Source: Roseomonas sp. KE0001
GTDB lineage: Bacteria > Pseudomonadota > Alphaproteobacteria > Acetobacterales > Acetobacteraceae
Direction: 5' to 3'
NCBI RefSeq assembly: GCF_016107285.1
Contig: NZ_RCVQ01000007.1
Location: 230,251 to 294,250 of the forward strand
DNA length: 64,000 nt
The translations under genes were made by a program, and so were the position numbers. Positions within the stretch are counted from its first letter, which is position 1; every line of letters begins with the position of its first letter. Below, piece by piece: positions 44,449 through 52,866 of this stretch. A model generated the notes under the pieces. It made no database searches, was not told where the DNA came from, and saw only the letters and a list, made by a program, of their open reading frames with translations.

Positions 44449-44865
44449 TCAGCCGCAGCCTTCGGGATTGAGCCAGCCGGCGGGCTGCCCGGCCTCGTCG
44501 CGCACGCCCGCGGCGCCCGCGCAGAGCGGATGCAGCGTGAAACGGCGCCCGTCCTCCCCGGGCCAGGGCGGCTCGACGCCGACCGGGCGGAGCGTCTCGC
44601 GCCGGGACGGCCGGCCCGGCGGGCCGAGCTCGGCCACGCATTCCAGCCGCTCCCCACCGGGGCGTTGCAGGCGGACCAGCACGCGGCCGTGGTTCATCGG
44701 CATGGCGGCGGTGACGACGCCCCCCGCCTCGCCCTCCAGGCAGGCCACCAGGCCGGGCGCCATGGCCGGCAGGAAGCGGGTCCAGCCCTCGTCCTGCTGC
44801 GCCGCGGCCGGCAGGGTCGCCAGCGCGAGCCCGAAGGCCACGAAGGGGGCGAGGCGTGGGCGCAC
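44449..44865 (-). CDS. Hypothetical secreted protein (138 aa)
   Basis: 138 residues with a Sec signal (MRPRLAPFVAFGLALATLPAAAQ). The mature part has two Cys pairs' worth of cysteines (ACLEG, ECVAEL, LCAGA, EGCG) suggesting disulfides, and NHGRVLVRLQRPGG. I recognise no family. GTG start 44865, 2 bp after the RraA-like stop, and the next gene follows closely, so it belongs to the RraA / this / MrcB-N operon. Confidence 0.7.
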   Translation of the reverse strand: MRPRLAPFVAFGLALATLPAAAQQDEGWTRFLPAMAPGLVACLEGEAGGVVTAAMPMNHGRVLVRLQRPGGERLECVAELGPPGRPSRRETLRPVGVEPPWPGEDGRRFTLHPLCAGAAGVRDEAGQPAGWLNPEGCG

Positions 44866-44867
44866 GG

Positions 44868-45575
44868 TCAGTGGATCTCCTTGGACCTGGCGAGCGCCTC
44901 CTTCAGCGCCGCCACCGAGAACTGGCCGGAGGCGCAGAGATCCAGGATCGGCTTCTCGCGCCGCGTGCAGAGATCGATCGCCGCCGGCAGACGGCGCACG
45001 GCATCCTGCGGGATGACCACGGCACCATGCCGGTCGGCATGCACCACCGCGTCGTGGTCGCAGGCCATGCCGTGCACCGAGACATCCAGCCCGTAGGCCA
45101 CCATGTGGACATGCGCGTGGCTCGGATTGATCACGCCGCCCAGGATCTGGAACTCGGGCGCCAGCATGTCGATGTCGCGGTAGGAGCCGTTGGTGACGCA
45201 GCCCTGGGCACCCAGCGCCTTGTGCACCGCCGAATGCACCTCGCCCCAGAAGGCGCCGTAGCCCGGCGTGTCGTCGAGATCCTGCAGGACCACCACGGTC
45301 GGCATGGCGGCATCGGCCACGTATTCGTACCAGCCGGTGCGGATGGACTGCTCCTTCGCCGCCTCGCGGCCGGAGGGGGCGGCGGCACGGATGGCGCCGG
45401 TGCGGGCCAGGCCGCAGATCGGGCGGAGCGTCACGTCGGCCGGCACCAGCGGGCGGACGGTGTAGCCATAGCCGCGCCGCTCGGGCGAGGTGATCTCCAG
45501 CGCGTTGCAGATGGTGGGCGTGTCCCAGGCGCGCAGCGCTTCCAGGTCGGCGGCGGTGAAGGGGTAGTCGGTCAT
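44868..45575 (-). CDS. RraA family protein (HMG/oxaloacetate aldolase-like)
   Basis: 235 residues. Conserved RraA/HMG-aldolase blocks: DTPTICNALE near the start, PGYGAFWGEVHSAVHKALGAQGCVTNGSYRDIDML with the Arg-Asp pair of the active site, and AHVHMVAYGLDVSVHGM...VVHADRHGAVVIP. Related enzymes cleave 4-hydroxy-4-methyl-2-oxoglutarate or decarboxylate oxaloacetate; others modulate RNase E. Here it heads an operon of unrelated genes. GGAGGAG lies upstream of ATG. Confidence 0.88.
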   Translation of the reverse strand: MTDYPFTAADLEALRAWDTPTICNALEITSPERRGYGYTVRPLVPADVTLRPICGLARTGAIRAAAPSGREAAKEQSIRTGWYEYVADAAMPTVVVLQDLDDTPGYGAFWGEVHSAVHKALGAQGCVTNGSYRDIDMLAPEFQILGGVINPSHAHVHMVAYGLDVSVHGMACDHDAVVHADRHGAVVIPQDAVRRLPAAIDLCTRREKPILDLCASGQFSVAALKEALARSKEIH

Positions 45576-45741
45576 GCGGGTCTCCTCCGGGCTTCTGACG
45601 GCCGGGAGAGGATCGGACGGAAGCGGAGCCGCGTCAAAGGGGCGCGGCGCGCCCGCCGGGACTTCGGGGGGGCGTGCCGGAGGCCCATGCCGATGTCAGG
45701 GCCCTGTCCGCCGGCGGGTGCTTCCTCCCCCGCCCCTCACC

Positions 45742-46104
45742 TCAGCCCGGGTGGCGGTGCCGCCGGGCCTCCTGGCGCATCTGCTCCGCGCGGCGGCGCT
45801 CCTCCTCGGCGCGGCGGGCGGCCTCGCGCTGCCGCTCCTCGAAGCGCCGGCGTTCCTCGTCGCGGTGCCGGCGCTCCTCCTCCTCGCGGCGGCGGGCCTC
45901 GCGGTGGCGCTCCTCCAGCTGGCGGCGCTCCGCCTCCCAGTGCCGCTGCTCCCGCTCGACATGGCGCCGCGCCTCGATCTCCCGGCGGCGCGCCTCCTCC
46001 TCACGCAGGCGGCGCCATTCATCCGGGCGCTGCGCGGCGGCCACCAGGGGCGTGCCCGCCGCCAGGGACACCAGGCCAAGTCCCAGCAGGTCACGTCGTC
46101 GCAT
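45742..46104 (-). CDS. Tat-exported Arg/Glu-rich coiled-coil protein
   Basis: 120 residues. A twin-arginine signal (MRRRDLLGLGLVSLAAGTPLVAAA) is followed by about 90 residues that are almost all Arg, Glu, Ala and Gln with HWEAERRQLEERHREARRREEE-like repeats, forecasting one long charged helix. Low-complexity coding could mimic a gene, but the signal peptide and clean start argue for a real one. No family recognised. Confidence 0.6.
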   Translation of the reverse strand: MRRRDLLGLGLVSLAAGTPLVAAAQRPDEWRRLREEEARRREIEARRHVEREQRHWEAERRQLEERHREARRREEEERRHRDEERRRFEERQREAARRAEEERRRAEQMRQEARRHRHPG

Positions 46105-46201
46105 CGCGCCGCCTCCCTTACCGCCGGCCGGCGGGATCGCCGGACCGACAGGGGGAGGCTCGCCCCGCCGCGTGGCGCGGGCGCGGCGGCGGCGCGGCGA
46201 A

Positions 46202-46244
46202 ACCGGGGCAGCCCTCACCGGGGCAGCCCTCACCGGGGCCGCCC
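46202..46244. repeat. 15-bp tandem repeat downstream of the M20 dipeptidase
   Basis: ACCGGGGCAGCCCTC occurs at 46202-46216 and 46217-46231, with a partial third copy to 46244. It sits 10 bp past the stop of the dipeptidase gene, outside any coding frame. Confidence 0.85.
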
Positions 46245-46254
46245 GGAGGCGGGC

Positions 46255-47658
46255 TCAGCCGCGCGGCGTGCCCGCCTCGCCGAGATCCCACCACATCCCG
46301 GCGAAGGCCAGCAGCCCCTCGCGCGCCGGCGCGGTCAGCAGATGTTCGTCGGGCCCGTGCTGCTTGCAGCCGTTGTAGCTGTGCGGCACCCAGACCAGAG
46401 GCACGCCGAGATGATCGACGAAGACATCGCCCGGCAGGCCGCCGCTGCTGTTGGGGATGATCTGCACCCGCTTGCCCAGGCTGCGCTGCATGCTCTCCTG
46501 CGCCCAGCGCACCCAGGGGTGGTCCGGCGCGGTTCGGCTGGCCGGCATGCGCAGCCCCGCATTCTCGATGCGCACCAGCTCCAGCCCGGCCGCGTCCAGG
46601 TGGCGGCGCAGCGCCGGCTCGAAGCCGGAGGGATCGCTGTCCACGGTGTAGCGGATCTGGCAATGCGCCCGCGCCCAGGGGGCCACGGCATTGACCGGAT
46701 TCTCCGGCCGGCCGCTCAGCATGGCCAGCACGATGAAGCTGTTCCAGCCATAGATCTTCTCGGCATCGCTCAGCCCCGGCTCGCCCCAGCCGGCATCGAT
46801 GCTCGCCGCGCCGTCGCCGCCGCCGACCGGGCAGTCCCGCAGCACGGCGCGCACCGCCTCCGGCACGCCGGCCCCGCCGCCCGGCAGCCAGTCGCGCAGC
46901 CGCACGCGCCCGTCCTTGTCGGCGATGCTGGCGATGGCGTGGGCGAGCAGGATGGCCGGATCGCGCGTCAGCCCGCCCCAGTGGCCGGAATGCACGCCGC
47001 CCTCGCGCAGCGACACGGCGAGGTCACAATGCCAGGTGCCGCGCGTGCCGGTGGCGATGGTCGGCAGGCCGGGCTCGACGCGCGGCCCGTCGGAGGCGAT
47101 CAGCGCGTCGGCGGCCAGTTCCTCCGCATGGGCGGCGACGAAATCGCGCAGGCCCTTGCTGCCGCGCTCCTCGGCCATTTCCAGCACCAGCTTCACATTG
47201 GCGCCGAGCCGGCCGCCCCGCTCCTGCAGCACCGCCTCCAGGGCCGCCAGATTGATGGCGTGCTGGCCCTTGTTGTCGGCGGTGCCGCGGCCGTACCAGC
47301 GGTCGCCGCGATCGGTCAGGCGCCAGGGCTCGAGCCCCTCGGACCATTGCTCGTCCAGCCCAGCCACGGTGTCGCCATGGCCATAGAGCAGCACGGTCGG
47401 GCGCGCGGGGTCCTCGATGCGCAGGGCGGTGAGGATCGGGCCGAAGCCCTCCTCGGGATTGGGATGCAGCGTGACGGTGAAGCCGAGCCGCTCCAGCCAG
47501 GGCCGGATCAGCCCGGTCAGGTAGCGCTCCATCTCCCCCACCCGCCCGGCCTCCTGCGAGCTGGAGGGCACCGAGACCAGATCGCCCAGCAGGGTACGGA
47601 AATGGCCCTCGTCGAAGAAACGCCCCGCCCTGGCCAATGCCTCGTCGCGTGTGCCCAT
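46255..47658 (-). CDS. M20-family dipeptidase
   Basis: 467 residues. Zinc ligands of the M20 dipeptidase type: LLYGHGDTVAG, RGTADNKGQHA, the EMAEERGSKGL Glu pair, ASDGPR, and C-terminal NGCKQHGPDEHL. A bulged lid domain lies between. Three consecutive ATGs open the frame; 47658 is chosen because GAGGAG then sits about 6 nt upstream. Likely hydrolyses di- or tripeptides or N-acyl amino acids in the cytoplasm. Confidence 0.9.
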   Translation of the reverse strand: MGTRDEALARAGRFFDEGHFRTLLGDLVSVPSSSQEAGRVGEMERYLTGLIRPWLERLGFTVTLHPNPEEGFGPILTALRIEDPARPTVLLYGHGDTVAGLDEQWSEGLEPWRLTDRGDRWYGRGTADNKGQHAINLAALEAVLQERGGRLGANVKLVLEMAEERGSKGLRDFVAAHAEELAADALIASDGPRVEPGLPTIATGTRGTWHCDLAVSLREGGVHSGHWGGLTRDPAILLAHAIASIADKDGRVRLRDWLPGGGAGVPEAVRAVLRDCPVGGGDGAASIDAGWGEPGLSDAEKIYGWNSFIVLAMLSGRPENPVNAVAPWARAHCQIRYTVDSDPSGFEPALRRHLDAAGLELVRIENAGLRMPASRTAPDHPWVRWAQESMQRSLGKRVQIIPNSSGGLPGDVFVDHLGVPLVWVPHSYNGCKQHGPDEHLLTAPAREGLLAFAGMWWDLGEAGTPRG

Positions 47659-47830
47659 CATCATCTCCTCATTCCGGCTCCCGCGCGGGTGTCGCGCGGG
47701 CCCGCCGGCGGGAAGCCGCCCCGCCGGGCCACCCGCGTCCATGGACCCGAGCCGCGCCGGCCGCAAGGCGGGGCGCGGCCCTTTGGCGCTCAGCGCCGGT
47801 TTCGGAATCCCGTCGGCCCGGCGCGGGCCG

Positions 47831-48160
47831 TCAGCGCGTGCGGACCGGCGCCGCGCCGCCCGAGCCCTGCCCCGCCGCGCCGACACCGAGCAGAGCGCCG
47901 GCCACCAGCGGCAGCACGATGCCGACAGGCCCCGCCAGGCCAAGGCCACCCGGCTCCAGCTGCACCGGCGCCGGCTCCTCGGCCATGGCCGGCGCCGCCA
48001 CGGCGGCGGGTGGCGCCACCAGGCGGGGCTGCGACTGGCCGCGCGCCGCCACGACCAGGCCGGCCTCGGCCGGCACCGCCAGGCTGCGAAGCTGGGCCTG
48101 CGCCACGCCCGGGGGGAGCGCCAGCAGGGCAGCCGGGACCAGCGCCGCCAGCCGTGGCAT
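47831..48160 (-). CDS. Hypothetical secreted/membrane protein (109 aa)
   Basis: 109 residues: signal peptide (MPRLAALVPAALLALPPGVAQA), a Pro/Ala-rich middle and a C-terminal hydrophobic Gly/Ala segment GPVGIVLPLVAGALLGVGAAGQGSGG that could be a membrane anchor. No family recognised. Follows the GST gene by 16 bp on the same strand. Confidence 0.65.
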   Translation of the reverse strand: MPRLAALVPAALLALPPGVAQAQLRSLAVPAEAGLVVAARGQSQPRLVAPPAAVAAPAMAEEPAPVQLEPGGLGLAGPVGIVLPLVAGALLGVGAAGQGSGGAAPVRTR

Positions 48161-48176
48161 CACGCCCCGAGGGCGT

Positions 48177-48806
48177 TCAGAGCATGGCATTCGGCTTCTC
48201 CGGCACGGTCTCGATGAAGGATGGCAGGGTCATGCAGGCGGCCTCGGCCCCCAGCAGCCGCGGATAGGGCAGGTGCACGCCGAAGCGGCGCGCGGCATAG
48301 AGCTGCGGCACCAGGCAGATATCGGCAAGATTGGGCGAATCGCCGAAGCAGAAGGGGCCGGGCGAACTGTCCAGCAGGGTCTCGCAGGCATCGAGGCCCT
48401 GGGCGATGCATTGCCGGGCCCAGCCCTGCACATCCCCCTCCGAAAGCCCGCCGCTCAGCATGTGGGTCAGCACGCGCTGCGTGTGCAGCGGCTGGATATC
48501 GGCCACGATGGCCAGGGCGAAGCTGCGGACCTTGCAGCGCAGCTGCGGATCGGGTGGCAGCAGCGGCGGGCTGGGCCAGATCTCCTCCAGCCATTCCAGA
48601 ATGGCCACGGACTGGCTGAGCACGGTGCCGTCGTCCAGCTCGATGGCCGGCAGCAGGCCCTGTCGGTTGAGGCGCAGCGTCCCGGCGCCACGCGGGCCAC
48701 CCCCGGGGGTGTCATGCCATACGGAACCGGCGGCGACGCCCTTCAATGCGAGGGCTATCCTGACCCGCCACGTGGCCGACGATGTCCGGTAGCCGTGAAG
48801 ACGCAT
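48177..48806 (-). CDS. Glutathione S-transferase, maleylacetoacetate isomerase-like
   Basis: 209 residues. Thioredoxin-fold N-terminus with MRLHGYRTSSATWRVRIALALKG (SSATWRVR holds the catalytic Ser and is the zeta-class motif) and LLPAIELDDGTVLSQSVAILEWLEE; C-terminal domain with FCFGDSPNLADICLVPQLYAARRF. Zeta GSTs isomerise maleylacetoacetate in tyrosine or aromatic breakdown. No other pathway gene is adjacent. Divergent from the Lrp gene. Confidence 0.88.
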   Translation of the reverse strand: MRLHGYRTSSATWRVRIALALKGVAAGSVWHDTPGGGPRGAGTLRLNRQGLLPAIELDDGTVLSQSVAILEWLEEIWPSPPLLPPDPQLRCKVRSFALAIVADIQPLHTQRVLTHMLSGGLSEGDVQGWARQCIAQGLDACETLLDSSPGPFCFGDSPNLADICLVPQLYAARRFGVHLPYPRLLGAEAACMTLPSFIETVPEKPNAML

Positions 48807-48925
48807 GCCTACCCTTTCCGCTCGCGTCAACGTGAGGATATGGCCGGGTTCTGTCAACCTTTTGATGAATTCGGGCCTTGCGCGCGTCATGTCCGGCCCG
48901 TTCGGCCGTGGAGGAGGACAGCCGA

Positions 48926-49378
48926 ATGGACCAGACCGATCGACGCATCCTGCGGGCCCTGGCGCGCAACGCCCGGCTGACCAATGCCGAGCTGGCCGAG
49001 GAGGTCGGCCTCTCGCCCTCCCCCTGCTGGACCCGGGTGCGGCGGCTGGAGCAGGCGGGGGTGATCGAGGGCTATGTGGCCCTGCTGAACCAGTCGATGC
49101 TCGGCCTGCCGGACACCGTCTTCGTCGAGGTCATGGTCGAGAAGCATGACGAGGCCGCGCTGTCCCGCTTCGAGCAGGCGGTGCTGGACATGCCCGAGGT
49201 GCTGGAATGCCACCTCACCACCGGGGAGTACGACTATCTGCTGAAGGCCGCGGTCGGCGGCACCGCGGGCTACGAGGCCCTGCTGCGGGAGAAGCTCTAC
49301 CGCCTGCCCGGCGTCCGCCACACCCGCACGGCCTTCGCGCTGCGCTGCCTCAAGCGCAGCCTCTCCCCCGCGCCCTGA
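48926..49378 (+). CDS. Lrp/AsnC family transcriptional regulator
   Basis: 150 residues. MDQTDRRILRALARNARLTNAELAEEVGLSPSPCWTRVRRLEQAGVIEGYVALLN is the standard Lrp helix-turn-helix block; the rest is the RAM ligand-binding domain (VEVMVEKHDEAALSRFEQAVLDMPEVLECH, TGEYDYLLKA). GGAGGAGG precedes ATG 48926. As a divergent neighbour it may control the GST gene, with an amino acid as effector. Confidence 0.93.
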   Translation: MDQTDRRILRALARNARLTNAELAEEVGLSPSPCWTRVRRLEQAGVIEGYVALLNQSMLGLPDTVFVEVMVEKHDEAALSRFEQAVLDMPEVLECHLTTGEYDYLLKAAVGGTAGYEALLREKLYRLPGVRHTRTAFALRCLKRSLSPAP

Positions 49379-49402
49379 GGGGCCGGCGAGGGATTCGGGC
49401 CG

Positions 49403-50326
49403 TCAGGACGGGCGCCTGAGCCGCGCCAGCGCCTCCGCCACCGTTGCCACCGGCAAGCTGTCCAGGGGCTGGTGGCGCAGCACCGAGACCGCGGGGCCGC
49501 GCGGGGCGCAGAGGGCCGGGTCGCTGTCGGCGCCGAACAGCGCCACGGTCGGGCAGCCCGAGGCCGCCACCAGATGCGTCGGTCCGGTGTCGTTGCCCAC
49601 GGCGAAGGCGGCGCGCCGCCCCAGGGCGCCGATCTGCTCCAGCGTGGTGCGGCCGGTCAGGTCGATGGCGCCGGGCGCCCCGGCGCGGATGGCGGCGGCC
49701 AGCTCCCTCTCGCCCGGCCCGCCCAGCACCGCCACCGGCAGATCGAGCCCGGCCGCTAGGGCAGCATAGGCGGCGGCCGGCCAGCGCTTGCCGGGCCGGC
49801 CCGGCGAGGCGCCGGGAATCAGCAGGCCGAAGCGCGGCGGCAGGTCGAGGCCGGAGACATCCCCCGCCATCCAGCTCATGTCCGGCGCCGGGACGTGGTG
49901 GATCCCGGCCAGCGCCAGCTGCTCGCGCTGGCGCTCCAGCGTGTGCATCCGGTCACGCCGCGGATTGGCGTGCGGATGGCTGGCGCCGCGGGCGATGCCG
50001 GACCATTCCGGCGCCGGCCCGGTGAACCAGCGGTAGCGCGAGGACCGGCCCGAGGTCTGCAGGTCGTAGACCCGGTCGAAGCCCGCCCGGCGCAGCCGCA
50101 GCGCCAGCCGCGTCACGGCGCGCAGGTCGCTCCAGGCCGGCCGTCCGTCGGACCAGACCTCGTCGAACCACGGGGCGCGGCGCAGCAGCGGGGCGAAGGG
50201 CGGCGTGGTCAGCAGGACGATGCGGGCGGCAGGGTGGTGCGCGCGGATAGCCGCGAAGGCCGGGAAGGCCTGCACCACGTCGCCCAGCGCCGCCAGCTTG
50301 ATCACCAGGATGCTGGCGGGCTTCAC
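49403..50326 (-). CDS. Glycosyltransferase family 9 (heptosyltransferase-like)
   Basis: 307 residues. ILVIKLAALGDVVQAFPAFAAIRAHHP opens as GT9 enzymes do; the C-terminal donor site has GASPGRPGKRWPAAAYAAL and GNDTGPTHLVAASGCPTVALFG. Works on lipopolysaccharide core or a related glycolipid at the inner membrane. Starts at GTG 50326, overlapping the upstream GT4 stop as GTGA. Confidence 0.92.
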   Translation of the reverse strand: MKPASILVIKLAALGDVVQAFPAFAAIRAHHPAARIVLLTTPPFAPLLRRAPWFDEVWSDGRPAWSDLRAVTRLALRLRRAGFDRVYDLQTSGRSSRYRWFTGPAPEWSGIARGASHPHANPRRDRMHTLERQREQLALAGIHHVPAPDMSWMAGDVSGLDLPPRFGLLIPGASPGRPGKRWPAAAYAALAAGLDLPVAVLGGPGERELAAAIRAGAPGAIDLTGRTTLEQIGALGRRAAFAVGNDTGPTHLVAASGCPTVALFGADSDPALCAPRGPAVSVLRHQPLDSLPVATVAEALARLRRPS

Positions 50327-51465
50327 AGCAGCTCCCGGTAGACGGCCAGGGTCGCCCGCTGCATGGCCGCGGTGGTGTAGGTCCGGCGCACCATGGCCTG
50401 GGCCTGGGCGCCGATGGCGGCGCGTGCCTCCGCCGGCATGGCCAGGACACGGGCGATGCCGCGGGCCAGCGCGGCCGGCTCCCCGGGCGGCACGCGCCAG
50501 CCCGTCTCGCCCTCTTGCACCGTCTCGCGCGGGCCGCCGAGGTCGCTGGCGATCACCGGCCGGGCCATGGCCTGGGCCTCGATCACGCTGCGCCCGAAGG
50601 CCTCAGCATCGGTCGAGCAATGCAGCACCAGATCGGCCAGCAACAGCGCCGCCGGCATGTCCTCGCCATGCCCGGCCAGCGTGAAATCGCCGCCGAGGCC
50701 GAGCGCCGTGCCGTAGCGCAGCAGCTCCTCGGCATACAAGCCGCGCCCGAAGTCGCCGAGCAGCACCGCGAAGGGGCGCGGCGGCGGGAGCATGGCCAGC
50801 GCCTCGAGCAGCACCTTCTGGCCCTTCCAGCGGCTGATCCTGGCCGGCAGCAGCAGCACCGGCCGGCGCGACGGCAGGCGCCAGGCGGCGCGCAACGCCT
50901 CCAGCCGGCCGGGCTCCACCGCCGCCGGGTCGAAGCGGCGCGGATCGACGCCGCGCGGGATGACGCGCAGCCGCGACGGGTCGATGCGATGCCGCTCGGC
51001 GATCAGCCCGGCGATGAAATGGCTGATGGCGATGACCCGATCGCCCCGCGCCATCACCGAGTTGTACAGTCGCTTGCCGGGGAAATCCTCGTTGTAGGTG
51101 CCGTGATAGGTGGTGACGAAGCGCGCCCCGCTCCGGCGCGCCGCCATCAGCCCGGCCCAGGCGGGCGCCCGGCTGCGCGCATGCAGGAGCGACACCCCCT
51201 CGCGGCGGACGAGCCCGGCCAGGTCGGCGGCATTGCGCCAGAGCGCCAGCGGCGACTTGTCCGCCAGGGACGGCATGGTGACATGGCGTGCGCCGACCGC
51301 CTCCAGCTCCGGTACCATCCTGCCGCCCGCCGAGGCCACCAGGGCCCGGAATCCCGCCGCCGCCAGGGCCTCGGCGATCTCCACCGTGCCGCGCTCGACC
51401 CCGCCCGAGGCCATCGAGGGCAGGATCTGCAGGATGGCGGGCGCGCTGGAACCGGGATCAATCAT
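50323..51465 (-). CDS. Glycosyltransferase family 4
   Basis: 380 residues. GT-B enzyme: N-terminal ILQILPSMASGGVERGTVEIAEAL, middle VTTYHGTYNEDFPGKRLYN and VIPRGVDPRRFDP, C-terminal donor site with LLPARISRWKGQKVLLEAL and the E-x7-E segment TDAEAFGRSVIEAQAM. Coupled to the GT9 gene, so both probably act on the same envelope glycan. ATG 51465 is used; a TTG 12 bp upstream is possible. Confidence 0.92.
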   Translation of the reverse strand: MIDPGSSAPAILQILPSMASGGVERGTVEIAEALAAAGFRALVASAGGRMVPELEAVGARHVTMPSLADKSPLALWRNAADLAGLVRREGVSLLHARSRAPAWAGLMAARRSGARFVTTYHGTYNEDFPGKRLYNSVMARGDRVIAISHFIAGLIAERHRIDPSRLRVIPRGVDPRRFDPAAVEPGRLEALRAAWRLPSRRPVLLLPARISRWKGQKVLLEALAMLPPPRPFAVLLGDFGRGLYAEELLRYGTALGLGGDFTLAGHGEDMPAALLLADLVLHCSTDAEAFGRSVIEAQAMARPVIASDLGGPRETVQEGETGWRVPPGEPAALARGIARVLAMPAEARAAIGAQAQAMVRRTYTTAAMQRATLAVYRELL

Positions 51466-51674
51466 GCGGCGGCCCAAATAGAACAGATACAGGCGCAGGA
51501 AAATGCCCAGGGGATCCGCCGGGCGGCCGGACCCGCAACCCTCGCGAGTATTCGATACTGGAATGAAGTTATTGTGAAGCCAATCCAGGCCTTGCCGAAA
51601 GCATGGCCTCAGAAAACCGGCTAACAGTTTCTCATCTTTGAGATCCTCCAGACGATAAGTGCAGGAAAAGCGGG
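51466..51674. other. Divergent gap, GT4 / acyltransferase
   Basis: Contains the promoters of both genes. It is AT-richer than its flanks (GAATGAAGTTATTGTGAAG, TTTCTCATCTTTGAGATCC) but I could not place a convincing -35/-10 pair. Confidence 0.3.
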
Positions 51675-52859
51675 ATGCAGCAGCGGATGCCGGAAGTCAG
51701 GGGAGAGCGGCTGCATTATCTGGATCAGCTGCGCGCGTTCCTGATGTTTCTGGGCATCCCCTATCACACCGCGCTGGCCTTCTCGGTACACCAGCCCTGG
51801 ATCGTCGATGCCGCCGCGGACTCACCGCTGCTGAGCTGGCTGGCCCAGTTGAGCCACACCTTCCGCATGCCGGTCTTCTTCGTCATCGCTGGCTATTTCG
51901 CCGTGATGATGCTGCGCCGGCGCGGCCCCCTGCCCTGGTGGCGGGACCGGCTGTGGCGGCTGGGGCTGCCCCTTCTCACCGTCGGCCTGCTGCTCAATCC
52001 GCTGCAGATGCTGGCCGGAAGCATGACCGATCCGGCCGATACCATGACCGAGTGGCGGGCCCGCCTCGCCATGCCGGGCGAGCACTGGGTCGCGCATCTG
52101 TGGTTCCTGATCGACCTGCTGGCCTATTGCTCCCTGCTCGCCGGCCTGGCCTGGATCAGGCGCCGGCGGCCCGGTCTTCGCGCCGCCACCGCGCGGGCGG
52201 CCGGCTGGCTGGAGCGGCACCGGATGCTGCGCCATGCCCTGCTGCCGCTGACCGGCGCCTTCGTGGTGGCCGCGGTGATCGCGCTGCACCTGATCGGGGT
52301 CAACAACCTGCTCAACAATGCCCTGGTGGTCGCGCGCACCGTCACCCACCTGCCGGTCTTCCTGCTCGGCGCCGCCCTGGCCTGGAGGCCGGACTGGCTC
52401 GCCCGTTTCCTGCGCGCCGACGCGCGGGCCTGGCTGCTGGCCCTGGCGCTGGTGCCGGTGCTGGCGGCGATCCAGTGGCGCGAGCCGCTGTCGATGCGTG
52501 CCGCCACTTACTTCCTCTCCCCCATCGTCGGCATCCTGATGGCCCATGTCCTGATGTCGGCGGCGCGGCGCTGGTTCAACCAGGCCAGCCCGCTGACACG
52601 CCATCTCGTGGACTCCTCCCTGACGGTCTACCTCTTCCACCAGGTCTTCATCGTCTTCGGCGTGGTGCTGCTGATGGAGAGCGGCCTGCCGCCCCTGGCG
52701 CAGTTCCTCCTCATCGTCGCCGCCACGGTGCCGCTCTGTCTGCTGGTGCACGCGGCGATCCGCCGCAGCGGCACGCTGTCCCTGCTGTTCAACGGCGCCC
52801 GGCCCCGCGCCCGCATCGCCGTGCCGGCCCCGGTCTCGCCGCCCCTGGCGCCCGGCTGA
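51675..52859 (+). CDS. opgC: Acyltransferase 3 family, OpgC-like glucan modification protein
   Basis: 394 residues with about ten membrane helices. Acyltransferase-3 hallmarks: LHYLDQLRAFLMFLGIPYHTALAF, the RMPVFFVIAGYFAVMMLRRRG helix, and LWFLIDLLAYC, followed by SLTVYLFHQVFIVFG with the second conserved His. OpgC adds succinyl groups to periplasmic glucans. Given opgGH in the same window the role fits, but other O-acyltransferases of this family look alike. AGGAAA precedes ATG. Confidence 0.8.
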   Translation: MQQRMPEVRGERLHYLDQLRAFLMFLGIPYHTALAFSVHQPWIVDAAADSPLLSWLAQLSHTFRMPVFFVIAGYFAVMMLRRRGPLPWWRDRLWRLGLPLLTVGLLLNPLQMLAGSMTDPADTMTEWRARLAMPGEHWVAHLWFLIDLLAYCSLLAGLAWIRRRRPGLRAATARAAGWLERHRMLRHALLPLTGAFVVAAVIALHLIGVNNLLNNALVVARTVTHLPVFLLGAALAWRPDWLARFLRADARAWLLALALVPVLAAIQWREPLSMRAATYFLSPIVGILMAHVLMSAARRWFNQASPLTRHLVDSSLTVYLFHQVFIVFGVVLLMESGLPPLAQFLLIVAATVPLCLLVHAAIRRSGTLSLLFNGARPRARIAVPAPVSPPLAPG

Positions 52860-52866
52860 CGCAGCC

